Assembly: GCA_031550435.1 (NCBI GenBank) | Contig: JAVBOO010000005.1 | Span: 62,001 to 126,000 of the forward strand | Reading direction: 5' to 3' | DNA length: 64,000 bases | Source: JAVBOO01 sp031550435 | Lineage (GTDB): Bacteria > Bacillota > Clostridia > Lachnospirales > WRAX01 | The notes under the pieces: model-generated | Databases searched by the model: none | Told to the model about the DNA's origin: nothing | What the model saw: only the letters and a program-made list of their open reading frames with translations | Program-made: the position numbers and the translations under genes | Shown here: positions 55,101 through 63,055 of the stretch, piece after piece | Layout of the letters: every line of letters begins with the position of its first letter | How positions within the stretch are numbered: position 1 is the stretch's first letter

Positions 55101-55727
55101 GTCGTTTGTACAGACAAGTTCTATGCCGGTTTCGCGGCTTATCCTGACCAGAGCCTTGTTCACGGTTTTCTGCTCGGGAATACCGTGGTCCTGAAGCTCG
55201 AGAAAGAAGTTTCCGCTGCCGAATATATCGTTATACATCAGCGCGACAGCCTTCGCCTTGTCATAGGACACGTTTAAAACCGCATGAGCGACAGGTCCCG
55301 CAATGCAGGCCGACAGGGCGATGATGCCCTCCGAGTATTTTTTCAGTGTTTCAACGTCAACGCGAGGCTTATAGTAAAAACCCTCTGTAAAACCGATGGA
55401 AACAATTTTTATAAGATTTTTGTAGCCCTCGTTGTTCTCGGCGAGCAAAACAAGATGATAATAAAAGTTATCATCCGAATTTTCCCTATCAAACCTCGAC
55501 CCCGACGAAATGTATATCTCGCAGCCTATTATCGGCTTTATACCGATACTTGTCGCCTTTTTATAGAAATCGATAACTCCGAACATAACGCCGTGATCTG
55601 TTATGGCAATCGCGTCCATATCCAACTCTTTTGCTCTTTCGCACAACTCGTCGATTTTAGACGAACCGTCTAACAGGCTGTATTCGGAGTGCACATGCAA
55701 ATGTGTAAATTTTAAACTGTCATTCAT
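52197..55727 (-). CDS. dnaE: DNA polymerase III alpha subunit
   Basis: This 1176-residue C-family polymerase has an N-terminal PHP domain (HLHVHSEYSLLDG), the catalytic palm with PDFDIDFCYIRR, the fingers with GPGRGSGAGSFAAY, an HhH region and a C-terminal OB fold (VTYGGIIAHKSVKYTKTNSAMAFLTVEDL). Full length. In Firmicutes DnaE works beside PolC, extending primers on the lagging strand. GGTGA precedes ATG 55727. Confidence 0.97.
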   Translation of the reverse strand: MNDSLKFTHLHVHSEYSLLDGSSKIDELCERAKELDMDAIAITDHGVMFGVIDFYKKATSIGIKPIIGCEIYISSGSRFDRENSDDNFYYHLVLLAENNEGYKNLIKIVSIGFTEGFYYKPRVDVETLKKYSEGIIALSACIAGPVAHAVLNVSYDKAKAVALMYNDIFGSGNFFLELQDHGIPEQKTVNKALVRISRETGIELVCTNDLHYVKAEDADAHDILLCIQTNRKVSDPDRMRYEGGQFYLKSKKEMLSLFPSFPEALENTHKISERCNVTFKFNEYKLPTFKLPPGENNTYAYMRKLCEQGLAERYPVITDELTSRLDYELETINEMGFVDYFLIVADFIRYARSVGIIVGPGRGSGAGSFAAYCLKITNIDPMKYNLIFERFLNPERISMPDFDIDFCYIRRPEVINYVSQTYGEDHVAQIVTFGTMAARGVIRDVGRALDMPYNEVDKIAKMIPFAIGMTLKRALELNGELRALCDGDDRYEYLMSMAQKLEGLPRHSSTHAAGVVICSKPVTEFVPLAVNQKDGFITTQFPMGTLEELGLLKMDFLGLRTLTVIQTAVNEINKNYDICLDMDKVDLDDKKVWELIASAKTEGVFQLESAGMKNFMRDLQPGMLEDLIAGISLYRPGPMDFIPKYVAGKKNAAKIKYEHPLLKNILEPTYGCIVYQEQVMQIVRELAGYSMGRSDLVRRAMSKKKTDVMEKERHNFIYGLGDEVPGCIKNGVPEHVASRLFEEMSDFAKYAFNKSHAAAYALIAYQTAWLKYHYKTEFMAALLTSVMDFTSKVAEYINECKKISVEVLPPDINESFGHFSVSNGKIRFGLSAVKNVGRPTIEALVKERESGGPFASLSDFINRLEQGELNRRAVESLIKSGAFDSLGGTRLQYMHIYDKLLGSASGNKKKNLAGQQSLFDMGFEDFSMQKDNLPNVGEYQLRELLTNEKEVLGLYISGHPMYEYEEYFRKLVNVTSLELAPKESEDGILGIDEYSVEDGKAVTYGGIIAHKSVKYTKTNSAMAFLTVEDLYGPVEILVFPNSYEKLGSKLVDGVVVLVHGRVSIREDEAPTIICNEIQIVDKSQLGGENHGQAVQHAPALREFWVKVPNGSDAGIDDIASILSKYRGGTDVTVYDEKTKKRFRMNASLRVDIDNDGLTAELTKLLGEKCTAVTVNK

Positions 55728-55748
55728 AAAATCACCGTTAAAAAATTC

Positions 55749-56396
55749 TTATCCTATTCTCACGCTGTAGCCCATCACCGCTATCCATACATACATAAGC
55801 GTTTTCGGTATCATAAGCATACCCGCTAACGGCGCGGTACCCGCAAAAAGCACAACGGGGATATAAAACGCGAACGAAAACAATATTGCAGCCCACATAA
55901 ATCGAAAATGCTTGTCGTTCCTGCCTTTAACGTAAAACAGATATATCATGACAACGCCGATGGCAACAAACGGTATATTTCTGATAATGCCCCATACCAG
56001 CGAAGATTCAACCGCAAACCATTCGTTTTGAGGGAAAAGGCACAACCCTGCCCTTGCCGCGGCCAAAACATAGACCGTGATATCGAGCTTGTGAGATTTT
56101 ATATTGAAGAATCTCTTCCAGACCTCAAAAAGCAACACATAAAACACCGTCATACTTAAAGATGTGACGAGCTTTCCGAAACCCAGAAAAAAGTTATTTT
56201 CCGTCACGCCGGACGTAATCAGATAATACATTCTCGGAACAAGATGAAAAGCGTCTCCAAGACCGAGTATGAGGGCAGCAAAACCGAAAAGCCTCCTGAC
56301 AGACCCGCTGCGCGATTTTGTTATCATTATCAATCCGAGCGTTATGACAAAAAGCAGATACAAAATGTCGAATATTACCTCACCGTAAACTCTCAT
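55749..56396 (-). CDS. Integral membrane protein of unknown function
   Basis: This 215-residue protein has about seven hydrophobic segments (about 7-27, 35-52, 70-95, 105-120, 132-152, 165-183, 190-210) and few polar motifs; FGFAALILGLGDAFHLVPRMYY is the most distinctive. I do not recognise a family. AGGAGC precedes its ATG. It lies between dnaE and the DnaI-like gene, likely co-transcribed, with no link to replication visible in its sequence. Confidence 0.7.
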   Translation of the reverse strand: MRVYGEVIFDILYLLFVITLGLIMITKSRSGSVRRLFGFAALILGLGDAFHLVPRMYYLITSGVTENNFFLGFGKLVTSLSMTVFYVLLFEVWKRFFNIKSHKLDITVYVLAAARAGLCLFPQNEWFAVESSLVWGIIRNIPFVAIGVVMIYLFYVKGRNDKHFRFMWAAILFSFAFYIPVVLFAGTAPLAGMLMIPKTLMYVWIAVMGYSVRIG

Positions 56397-56415
56397 AAAA
56401 GCTCCTATCCGTAAT

Positions 56416-57414
56416 TTATTGCTTGTACTTGTTCTTTTCTCTTATATCGCTTCCGACAAAGTGCAAAAGCATATAGCAGCCAAAAATTCTTGACGCGATA
56501 CGCTCCGAATACCTGTCGATAACATCGAGCTGACCGAGATTTGTAGAAACGATAACGGGCTTCGAATTGTTTTGGCGAATGTTGATAATGTTAAAGAATT
56601 CCGAATCGGTTATCTTTGTGGAAAACTCCGTACCAAGATCGTCGATAATCAGCAAATCACAGTTAAAAATCAGTTCGTAAAGTTCGCTTAAATCCTCTTT
56701 CGACTCGTTCCACGATATTTGATTCTCAAAAATTTCAAAAAGCTTGAAGGACGACAGATAAAACACCGACTTGCCCTTCGCCAGAATGTCGTTCGCAATG
56801 CAGTTACAGAGAAACGTCTTACCAAGGCCCGTGCTCCCGTAGAGATAAAGGCTTTCTGCATCATCCGAAAAGTTCTCGCAATATCGTTTGCAGTAGTCAA
56901 AAATGTTTCTCATGTTCGCCCGGGGAGAAATACCAAACTTTTTGTCCGGCTCTTCCGGGTAAAAATCGATTCTAAACGTGTCAAAACGCTCCGTTTGAGC
57001 GCGAGACCTGAGCCCGGACTTTTCAAAATGCCTGTTAATCAGTTTTTTTGTATAGCAGTCACATTTCTGACCGGCGACAAAACCGGTGTCCTTGCAGCTT
57101 GAACAGCTAAAAAACTCCCTCAGATAATCCTCGGCATAACCGTTTGCTTCCAAGAGCGCCGCCTTTTCGGCATTCAATCTCTCCGTTGCCTTTTGCAAAT
57201 CCTTTACATATTGACGTTTGTCGCCTATACTGCCGTCAAATACTGCTTTTGCAACCTTCAAACCGGTCAGAGACAGTTGCTTGTCTATGATTTCTATGCG
57301 CGGAACCTGCTTGTATACTTCATTTTTTCTTGCTTCCGCCTTTGACTTGTTAATGCGTCTGATGTCGCCGTACTGTTTCATAATGTCGCCGAAAACCGAG
57401 GACAATCTATTCAC
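56416..57414 (-). CDS. dnaI: DnaI/DnaC-like helicase loader ATPase
   Basis: This 332-residue AAA+ protein has an N-terminal helical part, a zinc-type Cys set (CSSCKDTGFVAGQKCDC), Walker A YGSTGLGKTFLCNCIA, Walker B DLLIIDDLGTE, and an arginine-finger/sensor region. It is predicted to load the replicative helicase at origins or restarted forks. GTG 57414 overlaps the end of the DnaD-like gene by 8 bases, so the two primosomal proteins are coupled. Confidence 0.88.
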   Translation of the reverse strand: MNRLSSVFGDIMKQYGDIRRINKSKAEARKNEVYKQVPRIEIIDKQLSLTGLKVAKAVFDGSIGDKRQYVKDLQKATERLNAEKAALLEANGYAEDYLREFFSCSSCKDTGFVAGQKCDCYTKKLINRHFEKSGLRSRAQTERFDTFRIDFYPEEPDKKFGISPRANMRNIFDYCKRYCENFSDDAESLYLYGSTGLGKTFLCNCIANDILAKGKSVFYLSSFKLFEIFENQISWNESKEDLSELYELIFNCDLLIIDDLGTEFSTKITDSEFFNIINIRQNNSKPVIVSTNLGQLDVIDRYSERIASRIFGCYMLLHFVGSDIREKNKYKQ

Positions 57415-58432
57415 CCTTTGCTTCGTTGTTCAATAACTTTGAAGCGAGGTACTCTCTTTCTCTCGCCATCATATCCTTAACTTTTTCTTCGTTCCACTCG
57501 CGGGTTTCAAAATCGTGCTTTTTCCCGCGCCGGGGCGCTTTTCCGTTCTTTTCGGCTCGTTCCGCGTCTTCGAGCGTTTTGACGCCCTCGTCGAACCAAG
57601 CTTTGAGTTTTTTTTCTACATAGCTGAAAGTCAGCCTTGTTGTCGCCATAGAGCTTCGTTCTATAGCCTCGTTAATTATAACGAGAGGGAAACCGTATTC
57701 TCCGAGCCATCTGTCCATGCATGCCTTTTGTGACGCCGTGCCTCCCGTTGAAGAAGACATTCCCATCATAGACATTATTTTGCCGTAGACACTGAAAAGT
57801 TTCAATCTGGATTCTGCCTGTTCCTCCGTCAAAACACTGTGCTCCGACCAATCCTGCGCTATCTTTTCAACATACCTTCCATCAAACTTGCCGATTGAGG
57901 CACAATGATTCATTAAAACCTTTGTAACGTCAAACGGCAGGCCGTACCAATCGTAAAGCCCGATTACAAGATTAACCTGAGTCGCCTTTAACGGCTCGCC
58001 TATACTTTGCTCGGCAAGCTTTATCAGTTCTTCGATTTCTTTGTTGCCTTTTCTGAAAACCGAAATCTCCTCGTTCGAATAAACGGGGCGTCTCGCATCC
58101 TTGATTCTTTCGAGGTGACAACCGGAATCCGCGTTTGCCGCGTCAGTTTGCTTTCCCGGAACGCTAAACTCAAGCTTATATGTATTATCAGCACATGTGA
58201 CGGTAACAAGACCCTTTTCTTCCCAAAACATGAGCGCCTTTAAAACAAAATCATGCGGCATACCCAAGACCGACAGCTCGGATACATCGCAGCGGCCGTT
58301 GATATAAAACAAACCGTAAGCGGTAATATAAACGCTCAAATAGGCGGGGCTTGTCGAGTGTGCATACTGCATTACAACCGCGCTTGGGAGCGGGACGAAG
58401 CCGTTTGAAAACTCCTCTGTACTGTTTGGCAT
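57407..58432 (-). CDS. DnaD/DnaB-type primosomal protein
   Basis: This 341-residue protein has an N-terminal winged-helix part and a C-terminal DnaD-like (DnaB_2) domain with KQLVIGLYDWYGLP-type and IINEAIERSSMATTRLTFSYVEKKLKAWFDEG sequence, the latter including the YxxxI-like/W region typical of primosome assembly proteins. ATG 58432 has GAGG in front. Next to the helicase-loader gene, as expected for a primosome pair. Confidence 0.83.
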   Translation of the reverse strand: MPNSTEEFSNGFVPLPSAVVMQYAHSTSPAYLSVYITAYGLFYINGRCDVSELSVLGMPHDFVLKALMFWEEKGLVTVTCADNTYKLEFSVPGKQTDAANADSGCHLERIKDARRPVYSNEEISVFRKGNKEIEELIKLAEQSIGEPLKATQVNLVIGLYDWYGLPFDVTKVLMNHCASIGKFDGRYVEKIAQDWSEHSVLTEEQAESRLKLFSVYGKIMSMMGMSSSTGGTASQKACMDRWLGEYGFPLVIINEAIERSSMATTRLTFSYVEKKLKAWFDEGVKTLEDAERAEKNGKAPRRGKKHDFETREWNEEKVKDMMAREREYLASKLLNNEAKGE

Positions 58433-58581
58433 TATTTCCTCTCGTCTCACATTCAGATTTTAATACTTCGGCAATAGCGTTTGCAGCCGTTCGGCTTTTC
58501 GGCGCGACTGCCTGACTTGCTCACCTCTGATAATTATATCACACGCTGCTTCAAATATATATTCTTTCGAAAAAAAATCGA

Positions 58582-58636
58582 CAAAAAAATCAAGCAGTCT
58601 CCGAATCGGTAAAGCCGATTACCAAACTGCTTGATT
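58582..58636 (-). terminator. Terminator of the tRNA pair
   Basis: On the minus strand AATCAAGCAGT / ACTGCTTGATT with an inner AATCGG / GCCGATT stem is followed by TTTTTTTGTCGATTTTTTTT, 27 bases after tRNA-Gly. Confidence 0.85.
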
Positions 58637-58662
58637 CCGTCTTGAGGCCATATTCAAATCTA

Positions 58663-58734
58663 AGCGCGAGACGAGATTCGAACTCGCGACCCTCGCCTTG
58701 GCAAGGCGATGCTCCACCACTGAGCCACTCGCGC
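58663..58734 (-). tRNA. tRNA-Gly (anticodon GCC)
   Basis: The minus strand begins GCGCGAGTGGCTCAG and ends CTCGCGC with a U-type discriminator. The anticodon arm TCGCC-TTGCCAA-GGCGA gives GCC; the T arm has GAGTTCGAATCTC. CCA is not encoded. Confidence 0.95.
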
Positions 58735-58742
58735 GCGTGCTA

Positions 58743-58826
58743 TGCTCGAGACCGGAATCGAACCGGTACGGGTTTGACCCCGCAGGATTTTAAGTCCTGT
58801 GCGTCTACCTGTTCCGCCACTCGAGC
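58743..58826 (-). tRNA. tRNA-Leu (anticodon TAA)
   Basis: The minus strand begins GCTCGAGTGGCGGAAC and ends CTCGAGC with A as discriminator. The anticodon arm CAGGA-CTTAAAA-TCCTG gives TAA, and a long variable arm follows. CCA is not encoded. Eight bases separate it from tRNA-Gly. Confidence 0.95.
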
Positions 58827-58883
58827 TTGCAAGCAGGTAATAATATACCATAGGAGCATATTTGTGTCAAGCACAATTCTGAG

Positions 58884-58983
58884 CGGCAAATTCTTGGCAT
58901 GTTGAAGAATTCCCTTGAGGCTTTCCGTCAAAAATAGAGAGTGCCGCTCGCTCAACTTGCCAAACGGGTTTTGTGCGCAATTC
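58884..58983 (-). repeat. Repeat C, copy 3
   Basis: On the minus strand it starts right after the dpaB stop codon with GAATTGCGCACAAAACCCG, continues TTGAGCGAGCGGC and ends GAAAGCCTCAAGGGAATTCTTCAACATGCC, aligning along its length with 37808-37930. Confidence 0.75.
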
Positions 58984-59565
58984 TTAGTGAGAAATAATCA
59001 CCGGCTGCCTTTGTTTACCTTCAAGAGCACATGTTATTGTATCCTCAAGCAGGCTTAAATCAGCTGTCATACTTGTGGGTTTTTTCGCCGGATTATCCTG
59101 GCCGAACGGCACAAAGAAAATATTTTTTGTGTTTAACAGCTTCATTATATTCATACCCGATGCTCCAAGCGCATCATTTGTGAACGGAGCCAACACAAGC
59201 GGACTGCCGTTTCGCAGTGTCGCCTTTGCAGTCATCAAAACGGCGTTATCGTTTATACCGTAAGCCAGTTTTGCCAGAGTTGTGCCTGTTACGGGAGCAA
59301 TGACAAGTATATCGAGCGGGTTATCCGGCCCGAAAGTCTCGGCTTCGGCTACGGTGTGTACAGGTGCACGACCCGTTATTTGCTCGATGTCAAAAAGAAA
59401 ATTTGTCTTGTCGTGGAATCTTGAACTAAGACTATACACGTTATCCGACACTATCGGAAATAACTCCGCTCCGCTTTTCCTTAAAGACCTCATGGAGTCC
59501 AAAATGCTCAGAACTGTACAAAACGATGCAGTTACGGCAAAGCCTATTCTTTTACCGTTTAACAT
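58984..59565 (-). CDS. dpaB: Dipicolinate synthase subunit B
   Basis: This 193-residue flavoprotein-fold subunit works with DpaA to oxidise dihydrodipicolinate to dipicolinic acid in the mother cell. GKRIGFAVTASFCTV, PLDILVIAPVTGTTLAKLAYGINDN, and VPFGQDNPAKKPTSMTADLSLL are characteristic. ATG 59565 has AGGGG in front; one base separates it from dpaA. A longer frame is not supported. Confidence 0.94.
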   Translation of the reverse strand: MLNGKRIGFAVTASFCTVLSILDSMRSLRKSGAELFPIVSDNVYSLSSRFHDKTNFLFDIEQITGRAPVHTVAEAETFGPDNPLDILVIAPVTGTTLAKLAYGINDNAVLMTAKATLRNGSPLVLAPFTNDALGASGMNIMKLLNTKNIFFVPFGQDNPAKKPTSMTADLSLLEDTITCALEGKQRQPVIISH

Positions 59566-59566
59566 A

Positions 59567-60328
59567 TTATCCCCTCTTATCATAGATAAATTTTCCCAGC
59601 AGCTCTCCGGCATAGCGCACGGCATACTTGCCCGGTATGCCGGGAAGAAGTGCCGATTGCGCGTTCAGCGTTTTCGCATACTCTATATCAAAACCGTAAG
59701 GCTTGGAAGCTATGTCAACGAATAAAGCGCCTTTTTGCATATCAAGCATTTTATCGGTAAATACCCTTTCCGGAACCGTGTTAATCACAACATCGAACAC
59801 ATGACAGCCGTATTCTTCGATAAAAACAGGAATTACGGAATCTTTTCTTGCCATGCGTTTTTTCTCTTCGTTTCTTACAAGCGCAAAAACCTCAGCTCCG
59901 AGAGCCTTTAAACGTCTTGCCAAGTCACTTCCGCAAACACCGTATCCCGCCACGAGTATTTTACTTCCGCAAACAGGCACTGTCCTATTTGTTATCAGGT
60001 ATGAAATCACACCTTCCGAAGTCGGTATCGCGTTCTTTTCGTTTACGTCTTTGTCCTGCATCATTGGATAGTATTTCAAACCGTTTACCTTGCACATTTC
60101 TGAAATGTAAGCTTTTTCTACGCCCGAAAAAACCGGCGTCTCGGGATTAAGCCGCTTAAAGTAATTGCTGTCGTAAAAACGCTGGTCAATTTCTGTTTTA
60201 AACGGAAAGATTAAAAAGTCGAGTTTTTCAGGCGCAGATCTGGGTTCCGCGAATTCATATCCCTTTGATACCAAGTAGCTTTCGGTATATTGATAACGTT
60301 CATCGTCTTTAATAATAACTCCCCTCAT
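59567..60328 (-). CDS. dpaA: Dipicolinate synthase subunit A
   Basis: This 253-residue Rossmann-type subunit has VCGSKILVAGYGVCGSDLARRLKALGAEVFALVR as the NAD(P)-binding motif, and PFKTEID and VDIASKPYGFD segments. It is shorter than Bacillus DpaA (~297). ATG 60328 has AAGGTG at a good distance; ATG 60334 is two codons upstream. Dipicolinate is made only in sporulation, giving spores heat resistance. Confidence 0.93.
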   Translation of the reverse strand: MRGVIIKDDERYQYTESYLVSKGYEFAEPRSAPEKLDFLIFPFKTEIDQRFYDSNYFKRLNPETPVFSGVEKAYISEMCKVNGLKYYPMMQDKDVNEKNAIPTSEGVISYLITNRTVPVCGSKILVAGYGVCGSDLARRLKALGAEVFALVRNEEKKRMARKDSVIPVFIEEYGCHVFDVVINTVPERVFTDKMLDMQKGALFVDIASKPYGFDIEYAKTLNAQSALLPGIPGKYAVRYAGELLGKFIYDKRG

Positions 60329-60444
60329 AAACATCACCTTCCGCCGTAATAGTGCAGTATATGCGAAGGACAGGTAATAATTTCCGAATTGATAAAATTT
60401 CCGGGAAGGTGACAACCGGAGCCCCTGACGAATAATATAATCGT

Positions 60445-60605
60445 ATATTACCGCGGAAGTTAATATCCCCCGATTAAACCATACGGTTTAATCACCCCTC
60501 TATACCGGCCCTGAGGGCCTAAGGGGGATTGAGGCGACAAATTTGCGAATGATTTAATTGCGCCTCAATAAATACCGCATAAAATACTTACGCGGTTACT
60601 TGGGC
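60445..60605 (+). repeat. Repeat D, copy 2, split by repeat B, copy 3
   Basis: Left D half TATTACCGCGGAAGTTAAT, then a whole repeat B (60466-60572, CCCCCGATTAAACCATACGG ... GATTTAATTGCGCCTC), then right D half ACCGCATAAAATACTTACGCGG + TTACTTGGG. The unbroken D at 16403-16455 shows the joined form. It fills most of the 346-base divergent gap between dpaA and asd. Confidence 0.8.
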
Positions 60606-60674
60606 CGGGAAGACGGCGGCGTAATGTATCGGCGATAAAGTTCAACTTGTTCGCCGTTAGAACGGAGTGAGTTT

Positions 60675-61670
60675 ATGAAAGAGTTTAATGTAGCTGTTTT
60701 GGGAGCGACAGGCGCTGTCGGGCAAGAGATGATAAAAATACTGGAGGAGCGGCGTTTTCCCGTCAAAAAACTTACACTGTATGCGGGGAAAAAAAGCTCG
60801 GGCATGAAACTTAAGTTCAACGGAACAGATATTATTGCACTAGGCATGTCCGAGGCAAACTTTACAGATACAGACATAGTGCTTAACGCCGCTCCGTCGG
60901 AGGCGAGCAAACTGTATTCGCCCACCGCAGCCGAAAAAGGCGCGATTGTAATAGACAACAGCAGCGCGTTCAGAATGAACGAGAGTGTTCCGCTCGTCAT
61001 ACCCGAAATCAATAAAGAAGACGCGTATCTTCATCGCGGAGTTATCGCCAACCCCAACTGCACAACGATTATTACCCTGATTGCCGTAAACCCGATACAC
61101 AGACATTCGAGAATAAAGCGCCTTGTCACATCAACATATCAGGCCGTTTCGGGCGCGGGTAAACAGGCTGTAAACGAGCTGAACGAGCAGACATTGGCAT
61201 ATTCGGAGGAAAGAGATTTTTCTCCCGTTTATCTGAAGCATCAGATACTTCATAATTTGATACCGCAAATAGACGATTTTACGGATAACGGCTACACGAA
61301 AGAAGAATTAAAACTTGTAAACGAGAGCAGAAAGATACTTCACGCTCCCGAAATCAAAATAGCTTCAACCTGCGTCCGTGTTCCCGTAATAAGAAGCCAT
61401 TCCGTATCTGTTTTATTGGAAACCGAACACGAAGTAACACCCGAAAAAGCCCGAGAGCTGCTTTTGGGAGCTCCCGGTGTAACGCTTTCTGACGATGTCC
61501 AAAAATGTATATATCCGATGCCTTTGTACACATCCGGTCAAGACAGCGTTTTTGTCGGAAGAATAAGGAGCGACATAAGCGGAAAAGGTCTGATACTCTG
61601 GTGCTGCGGAGATCAACTCAGAAAAGGCGCGGCAACAAACGCAGTGCAAATAGCGGAACTTTTTAAGTAA
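60675..61670 (+). CDS. asd: Aspartate-semialdehyde dehydrogenase
   Basis: This 331-residue NADPH enzyme reduces aspartyl phosphate. VAVLGATGAVGQEM (nucleotide site), IIDNSSAFR-like VIDNSSAFRMNE, NPNCTTI with the catalytic Cys, and TYQAVSGAGKQA are diagnostic. It feeds lysine, threonine, methionine and, via dapA, dipicolinate. ATG 60675 follows GGAGTGAG. Confidence 0.95.
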   Translation: MKEFNVAVLGATGAVGQEMIKILEERRFPVKKLTLYAGKKSSGMKLKFNGTDIIALGMSEANFTDTDIVLNAAPSEASKLYSPTAAEKGAIVIDNSSAFRMNESVPLVIPEINKEDAYLHRGVIANPNCTTIITLIAVNPIHRHSRIKRLVTSTYQAVSGAGKQAVNELNEQTLAYSEERDFSPVYLKHQILHNLIPQIDDFTDNGYTKEELKLVNESRKILHAPEIKIASTCVRVPVIRSHSVSVLLETEHEVTPEKARELLLGAPGVTLSDDVQKCIYPMPLYTSGQDSVFVGRIRSDISGKGLILWCCGDQLRKGAATNAVQIAELFK

Positions 61671-61700
61671 CCGCGTAAAGATCCATACCGGGGTGATATT

Positions 61701-62942
61701 ATGCTTATTGTTCAAAAATACGGTGGCAGCTCAGTAGCCGACGCTGAAAAAGTTCTTAACGTCGCAAAACGCATCGCAAATGTTTACAGAGGGGGAAACG
61801 ACGTTGTAGTTGTCGTATCCGCTCAAGGGAACACAACAAACGATTTAATCGGAAAAGCACAGGAAATATGCGCGGACTGTTCGAAACGCGAACTTGATAT
61901 GCTGCTTTCAACCGGTGAACAACAATCTATTGCACTTGTGGCAATGGCGCTTAATTCACTCGGCCTGCCTGCTGTCTCGCTGAACGCCCAGCAAGCCGGC
62001 ATTTTCTCAGACAGCCGCTATGGAGACGCGAAAATTCTCGGAGTATCTTCAGACAGAATTATGAAAGAGCTGGAAAAGCGAAACATAGTCGTAACAGCCG
62101 GTTTTCAGGGTATAGATGAGTACGGAGAAGTCACAACCTTAGGCAGAGGAGCTTCCGATACAACCGCAATTGCGCTCGCGGCAAGTTTAAACGCGGACTC
62201 CTGCGAGATATACACAGATGTCGACGGTGTTTTTACGGCCGACCCGAGAATTATAGTTTCGGCGAAAAGACACAAAGAGATCAGTTACGACGAAATGCTG
62301 GAAATGGCTTCTATGGGGGCAAAGGTGCTTCACAACCGTTCGGTTGAGCTCGCAAAGAAATTCAAGCTGGCAGTCACTGTCAAATCAAGCTTTAACAGCG
62401 GAGAAGGAACGCTTGTCACCTGCGGCTCGTCTCTCGAATCCAAATTTGTCAGAGGCATCACTGCGGACAGAAAAACGTTTATCGCCGCTTTGAAGATAAA
62501 ACGCAAAAAAGCGCTGGCTGAGCTAATGCTGAAAATGTTCGAAGCGGATATAGCACCGGACATTATTACCGTAACAGACGGCAACGCAGACCTAAGTGTC
62601 AACATGTCGTTTAACGCATCTTCTTTTCGGCAAGTCCGGTCATTTTTTGACTCAAAGCAAGCGGAAAATACTATAACCGAAGTTTCTTTAAGCGAAGGCG
62701 TTTCAAAGATTTCAGTGATCGGAACAGGTATAGCCTACGACACGGAAACGGCAGCTGTTGTCTATGAAGCACTGAAAGAGATAGGTGCGGAGATACTGCT
62801 CTCGTCTTCGTCAGAGTCAAAGCTGAGCCTTATTTTGAAAGAGAGCATTGTGGAGAATGCGTTAAACACAATTCACGACAAGCTTGACAAAGCAGGTAAG
62901 CTGTGCAAAAAAAGCTTTAACAGAATTTCCGACATCGTTTAA
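61701..62942 (+). CDS. Aspartokinase (DapG-like)
   Basis: This 413-residue kinase phosphorylates aspartate. IVQKYGGSSVAD (ATP site), GFQGIDEYGEVTTLGRGASDTTA and DVDGVFTADPR are family motifs; two ACT domains follow from about 265 (ALKIKRKKALAELML, KISVIGTGI) for feedback control. In Bacillus the equivalent in the dpaAB-asd-dapG-dapA operon is DapG. Its TAA stop lies within a repeat A remnant. asd is 30 bases upstream. Confidence 0.93.
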   Translation: MLIVQKYGGSSVADAEKVLNVAKRIANVYRGGNDVVVVVSAQGNTTNDLIGKAQEICADCSKRELDMLLSTGEQQSIALVAMALNSLGLPAVSLNAQQAGIFSDSRYGDAKILGVSSDRIMKELEKRNIVVTAGFQGIDEYGEVTTLGRGASDTTAIALAASLNADSCEIYTDVDGVFTADPRIIVSAKRHKEISYDEMLEMASMGAKVLHNRSVELAKKFKLAVTVKSSFNSGEGTLVTCGSSLESKFVRGITADRKTFIAALKIKRKKALAELMLKMFEADIAPDIITVTDGNADLSVNMSFNASSFRQVRSFFDSKQAENTITEVSLSEGVSKISVIGTGIAYDTETAAVVYEALKEIGAEILLSSSSESKLSLILKESIVENALNTIHDKLDKAGKLCKKSFNRISDIV

Positions 62943-62972
62943 GACCGTTTTGGGCTTAAACAACTATAACTG
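62934..62972 (+). repeat. Partial repeat A, copy 4 (left hairpin only)
   Basis: TCGTTTAAGACCGTTTTGGG and CTTAAACAACTATAACTG keep the CGTTTAAG / CTTAAAC hairpin. The TAA of the aspartokinase gene is in the left arm. Confidence 0.6.
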
Positions 62973-63055
62973 TTTCCGAAAATGTGGAGACACTCGATAA
63001 GCGAAAGTTCTTATCGAAAAGCGGTTATTTTCGGTTGCTCATTGGAGGGATTAGC

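Noticed and set aside
60329..60674. Lysine riboswitch upstream of asd
   Set aside because: None of the conserved lysine-aptamer segments are seen; the gap is explained by repeats D and B.
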